64,000 nucleotides of DNA from positions 78,957,178 to 79,021,177 of the forward strand of contig CM050449.1 of the NCBI GenBank assembly GCA_027563935.2. The letters run 5' to 3'. The notes under the pieces were generated by a model that had not been told where the DNA came from, did not search any database, and saw nothing but the letters and a program-made list of their open reading frames with translations. The stretch is from Costus lasius (taxonomy: Eukaryota > Streptophyta > Magnoliopsida > Zingiberales > Costaceae). This document shows, one piece after another, positions 35,556-48,235 of this stretch (position 1 is the first letter of the stretch; every line of letters begins with the position of its first letter). The position numbers were made by a program, and so were the translations under genes.

Positions 35556-36456
35556 GCATGTTGCTATGATCATATGATTGCTTGACATTGTGTGATCCTT
35601 GTTTGCTCAAATGTTTAGATCTAAAGGTTACATGCGAAACTACATAATATGCGAAAATTGTTTATGTTGGTTGGCGAAAATACATGCTTATCTTAGATGT
35701 ATTCTTTCTCCTTCGCGCATGTATGTTGTTTGGTGCATCTTGTTGTTTTTATAAAACTTCTCTTGCGCGCATACACTAGATCTAAGTGGCGCCTACTTGA
35801 AAAACTTAGACGGGTTATTAGGGTTGATGTCATCGTCTAGTTAAGATCCAACCAGTCTGATCAGACCATCTGACAGCCTAGATGGGTCGGCCAGATAGCA
35901 CCTGTGCGTAAGCACGAGGTGGCTATAGGTCGACTGCAGACAGGCGTGTAGCGATGTCTGGTTGAGACAACAAGTGAACGCTCTTGAGTTAGGCCCGGGG
36001 TCACACCCGCTTGCCAGAACTCATGAAGGTTGTTCAGCCCTTTGCGCATGCATGGTTGACCATTAGGTCAGCTCAAGTCAGTTACGACTTGGTGCATGCA
36101 AGGGCAGTGGATCTGACTAGGTATGATGAGTGGATCCCTATTAATGGACCGTTGTAAGGTAGTAGGGCTAATAAGGAAAATAAAAATTGATGACAATGGG
36201 TTTTCAATAATTTTATTTTCTGATTTGGATCACATGATGAATGTATACCATATTGCTTGTTTATTTAATCTTATGTGGGCTGCCTATTTTAATGTGTGCT
36301 GTGCTGGGGCCTGCGTGCCTGGATTAAACTGTAAATTATTATAATTGTGATCTGCGCATCACATTTTAATTAATTTATTGTGTAATTGACCTGCGTGTCA
36401 ATCTTGTCTAGATAGATTAAATTGTAATGTAATCAGACAAGAGCACAGAGCACACT

Positions 36457-36515
36457 TGGCAGAGGCGCATGCAGCAGTGGCTTGACCAAGTGGGAGGTCC
36501 AGGGTTCGACTCTGG
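36457..36515 (+). other. tRNA/SINE-like segment in B leader
   Basis: An A-box-like TGGCAGAGGCG at 36457 and a B-box-like GGTTCGACTCT at 36503 are 46 bases apart, the tRNA spacing. The B box sits in a T-arm-like hairpin with a five-pair stem and the seven-base loop GTTCGAC. No acceptor pairing or good anticodon arm is seen, so it is a tRNA-derived remnant or SINE head and not a tRNA gene. Confidence 0.55.
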
Positions 36516-36846
36516 GACAGACGCATTTACCTGGTGGGCGCACCTGAGCTGCAGTGGGCGCTTGGGCCCTGGGTTGGGCCAGATGAGATGCAAAAGACCC
36601 ATCAACAGCTCAAGTGAAGACTTAAGTTAAATTAAGGTCTTACCTAGGCTTAATGGGCTTTTACCACATAAGATCAGCATGCTTTCTATTTATTGTTTAT
36701 ATAATTAGAATTGCATGATTTAATCTTCTGCTATCACCATAGGGTATGCATGATAGTTAAGAAGATAAAAGACCGTTAAAATCCAACGCAAAATATCAAG
36801 CTCGTAAGCCTTCAGGCGCGAAACCTCACTGTTCTGACTATCGTTG

Positions 36847-36879
36847 GGGCCGTGTTGTACCCACTCAGTGGGCACGCCC
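36847..36879 (+). promoter_or_regulatory. B leader hairpin 1
   Basis: Lower stem GGG and CGTG pairing with CACG and CCC, bulge TTGTA, upper stem CCCAC/GTGGG, loop TCA. The tip CCCACTCAGTGGG is nearly self-complementary, so two RNAs could also pair through it. Confidence 0.7.
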
Positions 36880-37056
36880 ATCTATCTTCAGACGGTGTGT
36901 GATTACACCTGCGTGTTACAGGGAAGGGATTTATCGCTTCTCGTTGCTCAGCATAGCACGTGGTGGTCCAGGGAGTAGGTCGGGTCAGCTTGACCATGTA
37001 GGCTACATATGTGGCGCATATGATAGTTATATGGAGGCAGCCATCTGTGGGATCAG

Positions 37057-37090
37057 AGACTGTGTTGTACCAACTCAGTTGGCACAGTCT
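37057..37090 (+). promoter_or_regulatory. B leader hairpin 2
   Basis: Lower stem AGACTGTG/CACAGTCT (eight pairs), bulge TTGTA, upper stem CCAAC/GTTGG, loop TCA. Same architecture as hairpin 1, about 210 bases further downstream and about 300 bases before gag. Confidence 0.72.
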
Positions 37091-37390
37091 GCTGGATTGC
37101 TCGGATGAAGGGGAATCGCATGGGTTGGCGATTAGCAGGGATTGCCTACCAGAGACTAGTGCTTGTACTCTCTGTGCATCTTATCTCGCCTGAGCGGGAT
37201 GCGGAGACCAAGTATGAAATCTAGATCCCATCTCACTAAAAGAGTTTTACTCTTTCGGGCTGTTTTGCTGGATTTTTCAGTCAGATAAAATAGTGAGAAA
37301 AGAATCATTCTTAAGTCCTGAATTGATTCTAACATTGATACTGACCTTGCTGTTCTTGCAATGTTGTAGATTACTGCAGCAACGAACACC

Positions 37391-40300
37391 ACGAATTTCA
37401 ATATGCGATCCCTACTGGAAAGGGAGAAGTTTGCGGGGCCAAACTTCTCAGACTGGTACGGACACCTTAAGATTGTTCTTAAGGCTGAGAGGAAACTGTA
37501 TGTCCTCGAGACGGCAATACCGACTCAACCCGCTCCGAACGCCGCAAGGGCGGTTCGGGATGCCTATGAGAAGCATGTCAATGATAGCATTGATGTCGCT
37601 TGCCTGATGCTTGCGTCTATGACGCCAGAGTTGCAGCGTCAGCATGAGGATCTATCTGCTATACAAATTATAGCAAACCTCAAGCTACTGTATGCTGCAC
37701 AGGCTAGGACTGAACGCTATAATTTGACTAAGCTTTTCTTTCAGAGCAAACTGGCTGAAGGGAGTCCAGTGGGAGCTCACGTACTCAAAATGATTGGGTA
37801 CAAGGAGGCTCTAGAGAAACTGGGACATACCATCAATCAGGAGCTTGCTGTAGACATCATATTGCAGTCTCTTCCGGCTACTTTTGATCCGTTCATCATT
37901 AATTTTAATATGAACAAGATTGACTGTACCCCGGCAGAGTTGCTGAATATGCTCTTGACTACAGAGTTGACTCTAAAGGGAAAGCCTTCATCCTCTGTCT
38001 TGCTCATTCCTTCAAGGAACAAGAAGAAGGGGAAGAAGGGCAAAGCCCCTGTTAAGAGCTACAGCAAGGCTCTGAAACAAAAGGTTAAGCGGTCGAAGGA
38101 ATACAGATGTTTCCATTGTGGCCAGCTCGGTCACTGGAAAAAGGACTGTAAAGCGCTCCAAGGAGACAAGAAGGGAAGCAATCCTTTCGCTTATGGCTCA
38201 GGTATTTTTGTGACTGAAGTCATGATATCTTCTTCTTCTATTTCATGGGTGTTGGACACTGCATGTGGAGTTCACATTTGTTCTAATGTACAGGAACTCA
38301 AGAGAAGAAGACAGGTGGGATAGCATGAGGTGGACCTACGAGTTGGAAACGGGGCACGGGTTGCTGCTGTTGCTGTAGGCGTTTATTACATCTCTTTACC
38401 ATCTGGACTTGTATTGGAACTGGACAATTGTTATTTTGTACCAAGCATTACGAAAAATATTATCTCTATTCCTGCTCTTGTCAGGAAAGGGTTTTCCTTT
38501 GAATGCAATATTTCAAAGTGTATTATTTCTTTTGATAATATTGTTTATGCTACTGGATCGATTAACAATGGGTTATTCATGTTGGACATGGAATGTTCTA
38601 TACAACAAATTGATAACAAGAAAGCCAAGTATGCTGATAACAGCACCTTGCTATGGCATAGTCGTTTAGGCCATATCAACAAGAAGCGCATTAAGCAGTT
38701 GCATGATCATGGACTGCTGGGATCATTCTCCTATGAGGAGTTTCATACATGCAAAGCTTGTTTAATGGGTAAAATGACGAAAGCTCCTTTTTCTAATAAA
38801 GGTCAAAGGGCTTCAGGTTTACTTGACCTCATTCACAGTGATGTGTGCGGGCCATTTAGTAAACATGCCAGAGGTGGCTATTCGTACTTCATTACCTTTA
38901 CTGATGATTTCAGGAGGTATGGTTATGTCTATCTAATGAGACATAAGAGTGAATCTTTTGACAAGTTCAAAGAGTTCAAAAATGAAGTACAAAATCAGCT
39001 AGGCCGAAATATCAAGGCACTTCGTTCAGATCGAGGTGGAGAATACTTGAGTCGAGAGTTTACTGACTATCTGAAGGAGTGTGGGATTATCTCACAGCTC
39101 ACTCCGCAACGAACACCGCAATGGAATGGTGTGTCCGAGAGGAGAAATAGAACCTTACTGGATATGGTTCGTTCTATGATGAGTCAGGCTACTCTACCTT
39201 ACTCCTTTTGGGGATTTGCACTGGAAACAGCTGCAAAGGTACTAAACCGAGTGCCATCCAAGGCCGTTTCTAAGACTCCATATGAGTTATGGTATAGGAA
39301 ACAGCCGAGCTTGACATTTATTAAGATCTAGGGTTGCGAGGCTTATGTCAAAAAGCTCGCCTCCGGGAAACTGGAGAGCAGATCTGAGAAATGTATCTTT
39401 GTCAGTTACCCTAAAGAAACTAAGGGTTATTATTTCTACGATCCCAAGGAGAACAAGGTATTTGTTGCTCGGACGGCTATTTTTCTTGAGAAGGAATTTC
39501 TTCTGCAAGAAGCCGGTGGGAGAGAAATAAAGCTGGATGAGAATCCAGAAGGACAAAGTAGTCAAGCACAGTTGGATGAGCCTGAGCTAGTAGATCAGGT
39601 TACTGAACAACCTGAGGCTCAGATATCACGGGAACCGCGTAGATCGGGAAGGATCCGTCGACAGCCTGAGCGCTATGATGGAGTCTACATCATTGATGAT
39701 GAACCCCTCACTTATGCGGATGCGGTCAATGGACCGGAATCAGCGAGATGGCTTGAAGCTATGCGAGCCGAGATGGACTCCATGTCAGATAACCAAGTTT
39801 GGGATTTGGTTGATCCGCCTCCGGGAGTAATCCCTATAGGCTGTAAATGGATCTTCAAGAAGAAGATTGACATGGATGGTAACGTGGTTACCTATAAAGG
39901 CAGGCTAGTTGCGAAAGGGTTCAAACAAATATACGGGATAGATTATGATGAAACTTTCTCGCCTGTAGCTATGTTCAAGTCTATTCAGATTATTCTTGCG
40001 ATAGCGGCATATTATGATTATGAGATCTGGCAGATGGATGTGAAGACCGCTTTCCTTAATGGAAAATTAGAAGAGGATGTGTATATGACACAACCTGAAG
40101 GTTTTATCAATCCATCAGATCATCATAAAATATGCAAATTAAAGAAGTCCATTTATGGACTTAAGCAAGCATCGCGAAGCTGGAATATTCGTTTTGATGA
40201 ATCAATCTGTGAATTTGGTTTCATCAAGAATGAAGATGACCCGTGTGTATATAAGAGGTTTAGTGGGAGCGTGATTACTTTCCTAGTCCTCTACGTCGAT

Positions 40301-41275
40301 GATATCTTGATCATTGGAAACGATATTCCTGAACTTCATGCTGTAAAAGCATGGTTAAGAAAATGTTTCCAGATGAAAGATTTAGGAGAAGCAGCCTATG
40401 TATTAGGTGTGAAGATCTATAGAGATAGATCTAAGAGGCTTCTCGGGCTGTGCCAGAGTACTTACATCGATAAAGTCCTGGAGAGATTCCATTTAGAAAA
40501 TTCTAAGAGAGGATATCTTCCAGTCAGACATGGTCTGAATCTTTCAAAGAGTCAGTGTCCACAAACACAGACTGAGAAAGATGAAATGGATAATACGCCT
40601 TATGCTTCGGCTATTGGGTCCATTATGTATGCGATGTTGTGTACTCGCCCAGACGTTGCTTACGGGTTAAGCGTGACCAGTCGATTCCAAAGTAATCCAG
40701 GACAGGCACACTGGATTGCAGTCAAGAACATTTTGAAATATCTTCGGAGGTCCAAAGATATGTTCTTGATATATGGAGGTCAGGAAGAACTCAGTATTGA
40801 AGGATATACTGACGCTTCGTTCCAGTCTGACCAGGATGATTTCCGATCTCAATCAGGCTACGTTTTTAGCTTGAATGGAGGAGCGGTGGTGTGGAAGAGT
40901 TTCAAACAGTCTATTGTTGCTGATTCCACAACAGAAGCCGAGTATGTTGCAGCCTCGGAAGCATCCAAGGAGGCAGTGTGGATTCGTAAGTTCGTTCAGG
41001 AACTTGGTGTTGTTCCTTCGAGTGCAGATCCATTGGTTATCTTCTGTGATAACACTGGAGCAATAGCACAAGCAAAGGAACCACGGTCGCACCAGAAGTC
41101 CAAGCACATACAGAGAAGGTTTCATTTGATCCGGGAGATCATTGATCGTGGCGAGATCAAAATCTGCAAGGTTCATACAGATGACAATCTGGCTGACCCG
41201 CTTACAAAGCCTCTGGCGCAGCAGAAGCATGAGAAGCACTGTAATAATATGGGTTTGAGATTTCTCAACCATTAG
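37391..41275 (+). pseudogene. B gag-pol polyprotein, two nonsense codons and lost start
   Basis: One plus-strand frame of 1295 codons runs to the stop after FLNH at 41275. The family start ATG is ACG at 37391; the first ATG is 37403 (MRSLLEREKFAGP). TAG codons at 38321-38323 (Gln in sisters, after the protease start) and 39329-39331 (Trp in sisters, late integrase) divide it. Visible parts: CCHC knuckle near 38107-38150, DTACGVH protease, HHCC motif, integrase with HSDVCGP, SDRGGEY and NGVSERR, RT with YVDD, RNase H with GYTDASF and CDNTGAIAQ. No frameshift is seen. One Glu codon is missing at DENPEGQ relative to sisters, and a Pro-Gly pair in integrase has become QR. Confidence 0.95.
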
Positions 41276-41280
41276 ATTAA

Positions 41281-41295
41281 GTGCAAGTGGGAGAT
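41281..41295 (+). other. B polypurine tract
   Basis: GTGCAAGTGGGAGAT immediately before the 3' LTR at 41296. Confidence 0.92.
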
Positions 41296-42644
41296 TGTTG
41301 GGGTATGCCCTTAAGGCTAATGTTTGAGGCCTTGGGATTGTATCAGTATCATGTATATAAACTCTATGTTTATAAAGGCAATGGTTGTTATTCAGGTTGT
41401 TACATCATCTGCTGCAATATGTATACTTCTGAATAATGTCTCAATGCTGTTCAACTAGGCTGACATGCAGTATTGTCCTTAGTCGAGATATCTTGGTGAA
41501 CATGAGACAGCCTTGATATGATTGAGACTAATATGTGTTCTAATCTTATAGGATGCTTCGAGCATGGAATAAGATGTAGACTCATGGGTACATTGGACGT
41601 ACTGGACAGACCCTACTAGGATATTCAATTGCTTGTCACAATGTGAATAATCCTTATATGCAAACAAGTGGCATATTTCCTCTGACTTGAGATCACTTGT
41701 GTTTCTAAATGATGATTGGCATTGTTTTGAGGTAGTTCAATATCATTTGAAACATAATGGTTATAGACTATCTTGGATGATGAGCATGAGTCATGTTAGG
41801 GCACTAGTGATAGATATAGGATTGCCGTCTCCTTGATTGGAGTGTGATGTTCTAAAGGGGCCCCCTTGTATGAGATGATTGAGAAAGTGTATGGCCATAC
41901 CCAGATGACTATGTTCATCTGATCTAATCACTCTCATCATATTGGAATTATAGGCTTGACACGCTTGTCCAATAAGAACGTCCAGTGGCAAAGGAAACAT
42001 ATATGTCAAGTGACTTGAGTTCACACTTGTGCTGGTGTTTGGGTGTAGTCTTGGAAGACTCTTTCCTTTCTATCGGGAGACAGTGATGTGTTGCTAGATA
42101 CCCCTCACTGATAGTGATAACATAAGTTATCGTTACCGACATTTAAAGGAAACCCTTAGGGTCGCACAATTTGATGATATGGCTTACTTGAGTCAGATCG
42201 TGTGGACTGAATTGTTTTGGTTCAGTTTAAAGGGATTTAATCTCTGATTGTAAGTGAGATCTGGTCTGATCATGTTTGATTGATTAGGGCTTGAGATCGG
42301 TAAGCTTCGATCGAGAGAATTGATGGTAGATCAGTGAGATCAAGAGCATCAAGAGATCAATGGTTAGATCTTGAATCATTTGGTTCAGTAAGATCTAGAT
42401 CATGGCTTGGGCTGATTTGACTTGGTCTTTGAACCAAATTGAAATGCATCGAATTGGCTTGAACCGGTTCACATGAGTGAACGCATGGTTCAAAGCTTGA
42501 AGGCGTTTTTGGTCGGTTATGAGATCATGGGCGCATGGCTTCATGTTTTTCTATTTTTGGAAAGTCATGAGGGCCACTTTCGCTCAACGCCTAAAAACGC
42601 TTGCCTCTTCTCTCGACGCCCTCTCTCTCGTGTGGTGTCTTCTT
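41296..42644 (+). repeat. B 3' LTR, first part
   Basis: 1349 bp to the T junction. It shares the unusual TTTCTATCGGG TATA variant (near 42066) with the B 5' LTR. Confidence 0.94.
42640..42644. repeat. Target-site duplication of T (left copy, TTCTT)
   Basis: TTCTT before T at 42645 recurs at 59215-59219 after T ends at 59214. The intact B 5' LTR has TTCTT once at this place (near 35200), followed by CACGCC. No duplication lies between the two units of T. Confidence 0.94.
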
Positions 42645-44333
42645 TGAAAGTCCCCTAAAGAGGCAAGGAAACCCTAATAGGCGCAAGTAAGGGATTTAAA
42701 ACAGCGGAAGAGGGTTTCTAAGATCGCATAGCATGTATTATGATCAACTTTAAAATATGAAAAAGAATTCATACCATGGCCATTTCAAGATGGCGCCTTG
42801 GAAGCAAAGATCAAATGAGATCTTCTCCTTGTCGTCACACACAGGATGATGACGCTATCTCGCTTGGTGCTCCTTGTGCTAGCAAGGTTCCAAGAGGTCC
42901 TTGTCGAGTGAAAGGGAATGATGAGATCTCGATCTCTCTTGGCCGAATCCTCCTCTATCCTTCAAGCGTCGCCACACTCACACAAGGTGTCGAGAGGAAT
43001 CTGGGCGAGAGGGAAAAAAATCGTAGAGGCGAAAATAGAGCATTCTCTATTTGGACGAGAGCGCTCTCCAAGTGGAGATCATGGTTACTAAAAATAGTAA
43101 CCACTCATCGCCCCAACGTTCACACCAAGTGAACATGTCGTCAACTACTCTCCCCTTGAACCATGCGCTCATTTAGTGAGCCGGTTCATTTTGGTTCAAT
43201 TTAAGAACCAATCAAGCCAAGCAACTAGCCCAAATCATAATTAAACCATAAGGCTTTTGATCTGACCGTTGATCTCTTAATGCTCCTGATCTGACCGATC
43301 TAGCATCCATTCTCTCGATCGAAGCTTACCGATCTCAAGCCCTAATCAATCAAACATGATCAGACTAGATCTCACTTACAATCAGAGATTAAATCCCTTT
43401 AAACTGAACCTAAACAATTCAGTCCACACGATCTGACTTAAGTAAGCCATATCATCAAATTGTGCGACCCTAAGGGTTTCCTTTAAATGTCGGTAACGAT
43501 AACTCACGTCATCACGATCAGTGAGGGGTATCTAGCAACACATCACTGTCTCCCGATATAAAGAAAAGAGTCTTCCAAGACTACACCCAAAAACAGCACA
43601 AGTGTGAATCAACTTCACTAGGCATACATATGTCCTTTGCCACTGGATGTTCTTATTGGACAAGCGTGTCAAGCTTGTAACTCCAATATGACGAGCATGA
43701 TTAGAACAGATGAACACTGTCACCTGGCTATGGCCATACTCTTTTCTCAATCATCTCATCCAGGGGGCCCCTTTAGAACATCACACTCCTTAAACAAGGA
43801 GACGGCAATCCTATGTCTATCACTAGTGCCCTAACCTGACTCAAGCTCACCATCCAAGATAGTCTATAATCATTATGTTTCAAATGATATTGAACTACCT
43901 CAAAACAATGACAATCATCATTTAGAAAACACAAGTGATCTCAAGTCAAAGGAAATGTGCCACTTGTTGCACTCAAGGATTATTCACATTGTGACAAACA
44001 ATTGAATAACCTAGTAGGGTCTGTCCAGTACATCCAATGTACCCATGAGTCTACATCTTATTCCATGCTCGAAGCATCCTATAAGATTAGAACACATATT
44101 AGTCTCAATCATATCAAGGCTGTCTCATGTTCACCAAGATATCTCGACTAAGGACATATAGCATGTCAGCCCAGCTGAACAGCTTTGAGACATTATTCAG
44201 AAGAACATATATTGCAGCAGACAATGTAGACAACTGAATAATAACCATGCCTTTATAAACATAACAGTTTATTACATGATACAGATACATTCCCATAGGC
44301 CTCAAACATTAGCCTTAAGGGCATACCCCAACA
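42645..44333 (-). repeat. T LTR1 (outer 3' LTR)
   Basis: 1689 bp, TGAAAGTCCCC...CATACCCCAACA, followed by the PPT. Carries CTTTATATCGGG (element sense) near 43550-43562, so the TATA box is intact. Confidence 0.95.
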
Positions 44334-44353
44334 ATCTCCCACTTGCACTTAAT

Positions 44354-47300
44354 CTAATGGTTGAGAAATCTCAAACCCATATTATTATAGTGCTTCTCAT
44401 GCTTCTGCTGCGCCAGAGGCTTGGTAAGCGGGTCTGCCAGATTGTCATCTGTATGAACCTTGCAGACTTTGATCTCGCCACGATCTATGATCTCCCTGAT
44501 CAAATGAAACCGTCTCTGTATGTGCTTGGACTTCTGGTGCGACCGCGGTTCCTTTGCTTGTGCGATTGCTCCAGTGTTATCACAGAAGATAACCAAAGGA
44601 TCTGCACTCGAAGGAACGACACCAAGTTCTCTCACGAACTTACGAATCCACACTGCCTCCTTGGATGCTTCCGAGGCTGCAACATACTCGGCTTCTGTTG
44701 TGGAATCAGCAACAGTTGACTGTTTGAAACTCTTCCACACCACTGCTCCTCCATTCAAGCTAAAAACATAGCCTGATTGCGATCGGAAATCATCCTGGTC
44801 CGACTGGAACGAAGCGTCAGTATATCCTTCAATACTGTGTTCTTCCTGACCACCATATATCAAGAACATATCTTTGGTCCTCCGCAGATATTTTAAAATG
44901 TTCTTGACTGCAATCCAGTGCGCCATACCTGGATTACTTTGGAAACGACTGGTTACGCTTAACCCGTAAGCGACGTCTGGGCGAGTACACAACATCGCAT
45001 ACATAATGGATCCAATAGCCGAAGCATAAGGTGTATTGTCCATTTCATCTTTCTCAGTCTGTGTTTGTGGACACTGACTCTTTGAAAGATTCAGACCATG
45101 TCTGACTGGAAGATATCCTCGTTTAGAATTCTCTAAATGAAATCTCTCCAGGACCTTATCGATGTAAGTACTCTGGCACAGCCCGAGAAGCCTCTTAGAT
45201 CTATCCCTGTAGATCTTCACACCTAACACATAGGCTGCTTCTCCTAAATCTTTCATCTGGAAACATTTCCTTAGCCATGCCTTCACAGCATGCATTTCAG
45301 GAATGTCATTTCCAATGATCAAGATGTCATCGACGTAGAGGACTAGAAAAGTAATCACGCTCCCACTAAACCTCTTATATACACACGGGTCATCCTCGTT
45401 CTTGATGAAACCAAATTCAGTAACTGATTCATCAAAACGAATATTCCAGCTTCTTGATGCTTGCTTAAGTCCATAAATGGACTTCTTTAACTTGCATATC
45501 TTATGACGATCTGCTGGATTAGTGAAACCTTCTGGTTGTGTCATGTACACATCCTCATCCAGATTTCCATTCAGGAAAGCTGTTTTCACATCCATCTGCC
45601 AGATCTCATAATCATAGTATGCAGCTATCGCGAAAAGAATCCGAATAGACTTAAACATGGCTACAGGTGAGAAAGTTTCATCATAATCTATCCCGTAGAT
45701 TTGTTTGAAACCTTTCGCAACTAGCCTGCCTTTATAGGTAACTACGTTACCATCCATGTCAATCTTCTTCTTGAAGATCCATTTACAGCCTATAGGGATA
45801 ACTCCCGGAGGCGGATCAACCAAATCCCAAACTTGGTTATCTGACATGGAGTCCATTTCGGCGCGCATAGCTTCAAGCCATCTCGCTGACTCCGGTCCAC
45901 TGACCGCATCCGCATAAGTGAGGGGTTCATCATTATCAATGATGTAGACTCCGTCATAACGCTCAGGTTGTCGACGGATCCTTCCCGATCTTCGCGGTTC
46001 CCATGATATCTGAGCCTCAGGTTGTTCAATAACCTGTTCTACCGGCTCAGGCTCATCCAACTGTGCTTGACTACTTTGTCCTTCCTCTGGATTCTCATCC
46101 AGCTTTATTTCTCTCCCACTGGCCTCTTGCAGAAGAAACTCCTTCTCAAGAAATATGGCCGTCCGAGCAACAAAAACCTTGTTCTCTTTGGGATCGTAGA
46201 AATAATAACCCTTAGTTTCCTTAGGGTAACCGACAAAGATACATTTGTCAGATCTGCTCTCTAGTTTCCCAGAGGCGAGCTTTTTGACATAAGCCTCGCA
46301 GCCCCAGATCCTGATAAATGTCAAGCTTGGCTGTTTCCCATACCATAACTCATATGGCGTCTTTGAAACTGCCTTGGATGGTACTCGGTTTAGTACCTTT
46401 GCAGCTGTTTCCAGCGCAAAACCCCAAAAGGAGTATGGAAGAGTAGCCTGACTCATCATAGAACGAACCATATCAAGTAACGTTCTATTTCTCCTCTCGG
46501 ACACACCATTCCATTGCGGTGTTCCTGGCGGAGTGAGCTGTGAGATGATCCCACACTCCTTCAGATAGTCAGTAAACGCATGACTTAGGTATTCACCACC
46601 TCGATCTGAGCGAAGTGCCTTGATATTTCGGCCTAGCTGATTCTGTACTTCATTTTGGAACTCTTTGAACTAGTCAAAAGATTCACTTTTATGTCTCATT
46701 AAAAAGACATACCCATACCTACTGAAATCATCAGTAAAGGTAATGAAGTACTGATAGCCACCTCTGGCATGTTTACTAAATGGCCCACACACATCACTGT
46801 GTATAAGGTCAAGTAAACCTGAAGCCCTTTGACCTTTGTGAAGAAAAGGTGACTTCGTCATTTTACCCATTAAACAAGCCTTGCATGTATCAATCTCCTT
46901 GTAGGAGAATGATCCCAGCAGTCCATGATCATGCAACCGCTTAATGTGTTTCTCGTTAATATGGCCTAAACGACTATGCCATAGCAAGGTGCTGTCATTA
47001 GCATACTTGGCTTTCTTAATATCAATTTGCTGTATAGAACATTCCATGTCCAACATGTATAACCCATTGTTAATTGAACCAGTTGCATAAACAATATTAT
47101 CAAAAGACAAAATACACTTTGAAATATTGCATTCAAAGGAAAATCCCTTCCTGACAAGAGCAGGAATGGAGATAATATTTTTAGTAATACTGGGAACAAA
47201 ATAACAATTGTTTAGTTCCAATACAAGTCCAGATGGTAAAGAAATGAAATAGTCTCCTACAGCAACAGCAGCAACCCGTGCCCCGTTTCCAACGCGTAGG

Positions 47301-48235
47301 TCCACCTCATGCTGTCCCACCTGCCTTCTTCTCTTGAGTTCCTGTACATTTGAACAAATGTGAACTCCACATGCAGTGTCCAACACCCATGATATAGAAG
47401 AAGAGAACATGACCTCAGTCACGAATATACCTGAGCCAGAAGCGAAGCTTCCCCTCTTATCTCCTTGGAGCGCTTTATAGTCCTTTTTCCAGTGACCGAG
47501 CTGGCCACAGTGGAAACACCTGTATTCCTTGGACCGCTTAACCTTCTACTTCAGAGCCTTGCTGTAGCTCTTGACAGGGGCCTTGCCCTTCTTCCCCTTC
47601 TTCTTGTTCCTAGAAGGAACCATCAAGACAGAGGTTGAAGGCTTACCCTTCAGAGTCTCCTCAGTGGTGAGGAGCATATTCAGCAGCTCTGCCGGAGTAC
47701 AATCGATTTTGTTCATATTAAAATTAATAATGAACGCGTCGAATGAAGGCGGGAGAGACTGCAGAATAATATCCACAGCAAGCTCCTGGTTGATGGTGTG
47801 CCCTAGTTTCTCCAGAGCTTCCTTGTGCCCAATCATCTTGAGCACGTGAGCTCCCACTGGGCTCCCTTCAGCCAGTTTGCTCTGAAAGAAGAGATTCGTC
47901 AAATTGTAGCGCTCTGTCCTCGCCTGTGCAGCATACAGCATCTTGAGGTTCGCTATAATCTCTATAGCCGACATATCCTCATGCTGACGCTGCAGCGGTG
48001 GCGTCATAGACGCTAGCATCAGGCAAGCGACATCAATGCTATCATTGACGTGCTTTTCATAGGCTTCCCGAACCGCCCTTGCGGCGTTCGGAGCGGGCTG
48101 CGGCGGTATCGCCGTCTCGAGGACATACAGTTTCCTCTCTGCCTTAAGAACGATCTTAAGGTGTCCAAACCAGTCAGAGAAGTTCGGTCCAGCAAACTTC
48201 TCCCTTTCCAGTAGGGATCGCACATTGAAGTTCAT
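44354..48235 (-). pseudogene. T unit 1 gag-pol, two nonsense codons
   Basis: A 1294-codon minus-strand frame from Met at 48235 to the stop at 44354. Gag runs to codon 229, where TAG (47546-47548) replaces a Gln just before the zinc knuckle. The last Cys of the CCHC knuckle is Tyr (47477-47479). Protease (DTACGVH) and early integrase follow. A second TAG at 46670-46672 replaces a Lys in ESFDKFKEF and is private to this unit. The frame continues through the integrase D and E residues, RT YVDD and RNase H. Two changes sit within 16 bases (46657 and 46672). With Gag cut before its RNA-binding knuckle this unit could not package itself. Confidence 0.95.

Larger units (their letters stand above)
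35556..37390 (+). other. B untranslated leader
   Basis: About 1.84 kb, no supported gene. It contains the tRNA-like segment (36457-36515), hairpin 1 (36847-36879) and hairpin 2 (37057-37090). It is homologous along its length to the T, F and C leaders. Confidence 0.8.

Noticed and set aside
36450..36525. A functional tRNA gene
   Set aside because: Only the A/B boxes and the T-arm are recognisable. The acceptor stem does not pair and no anticodon arm is convincing.
47546..47548. TAG between Gag and knuckle as a programmed readthrough codon
   Set aside because: The other copies (E, G, B, F) have a sense codon here and one continuous frame; T also has a mutated knuckle. Nonsense decay is simpler.
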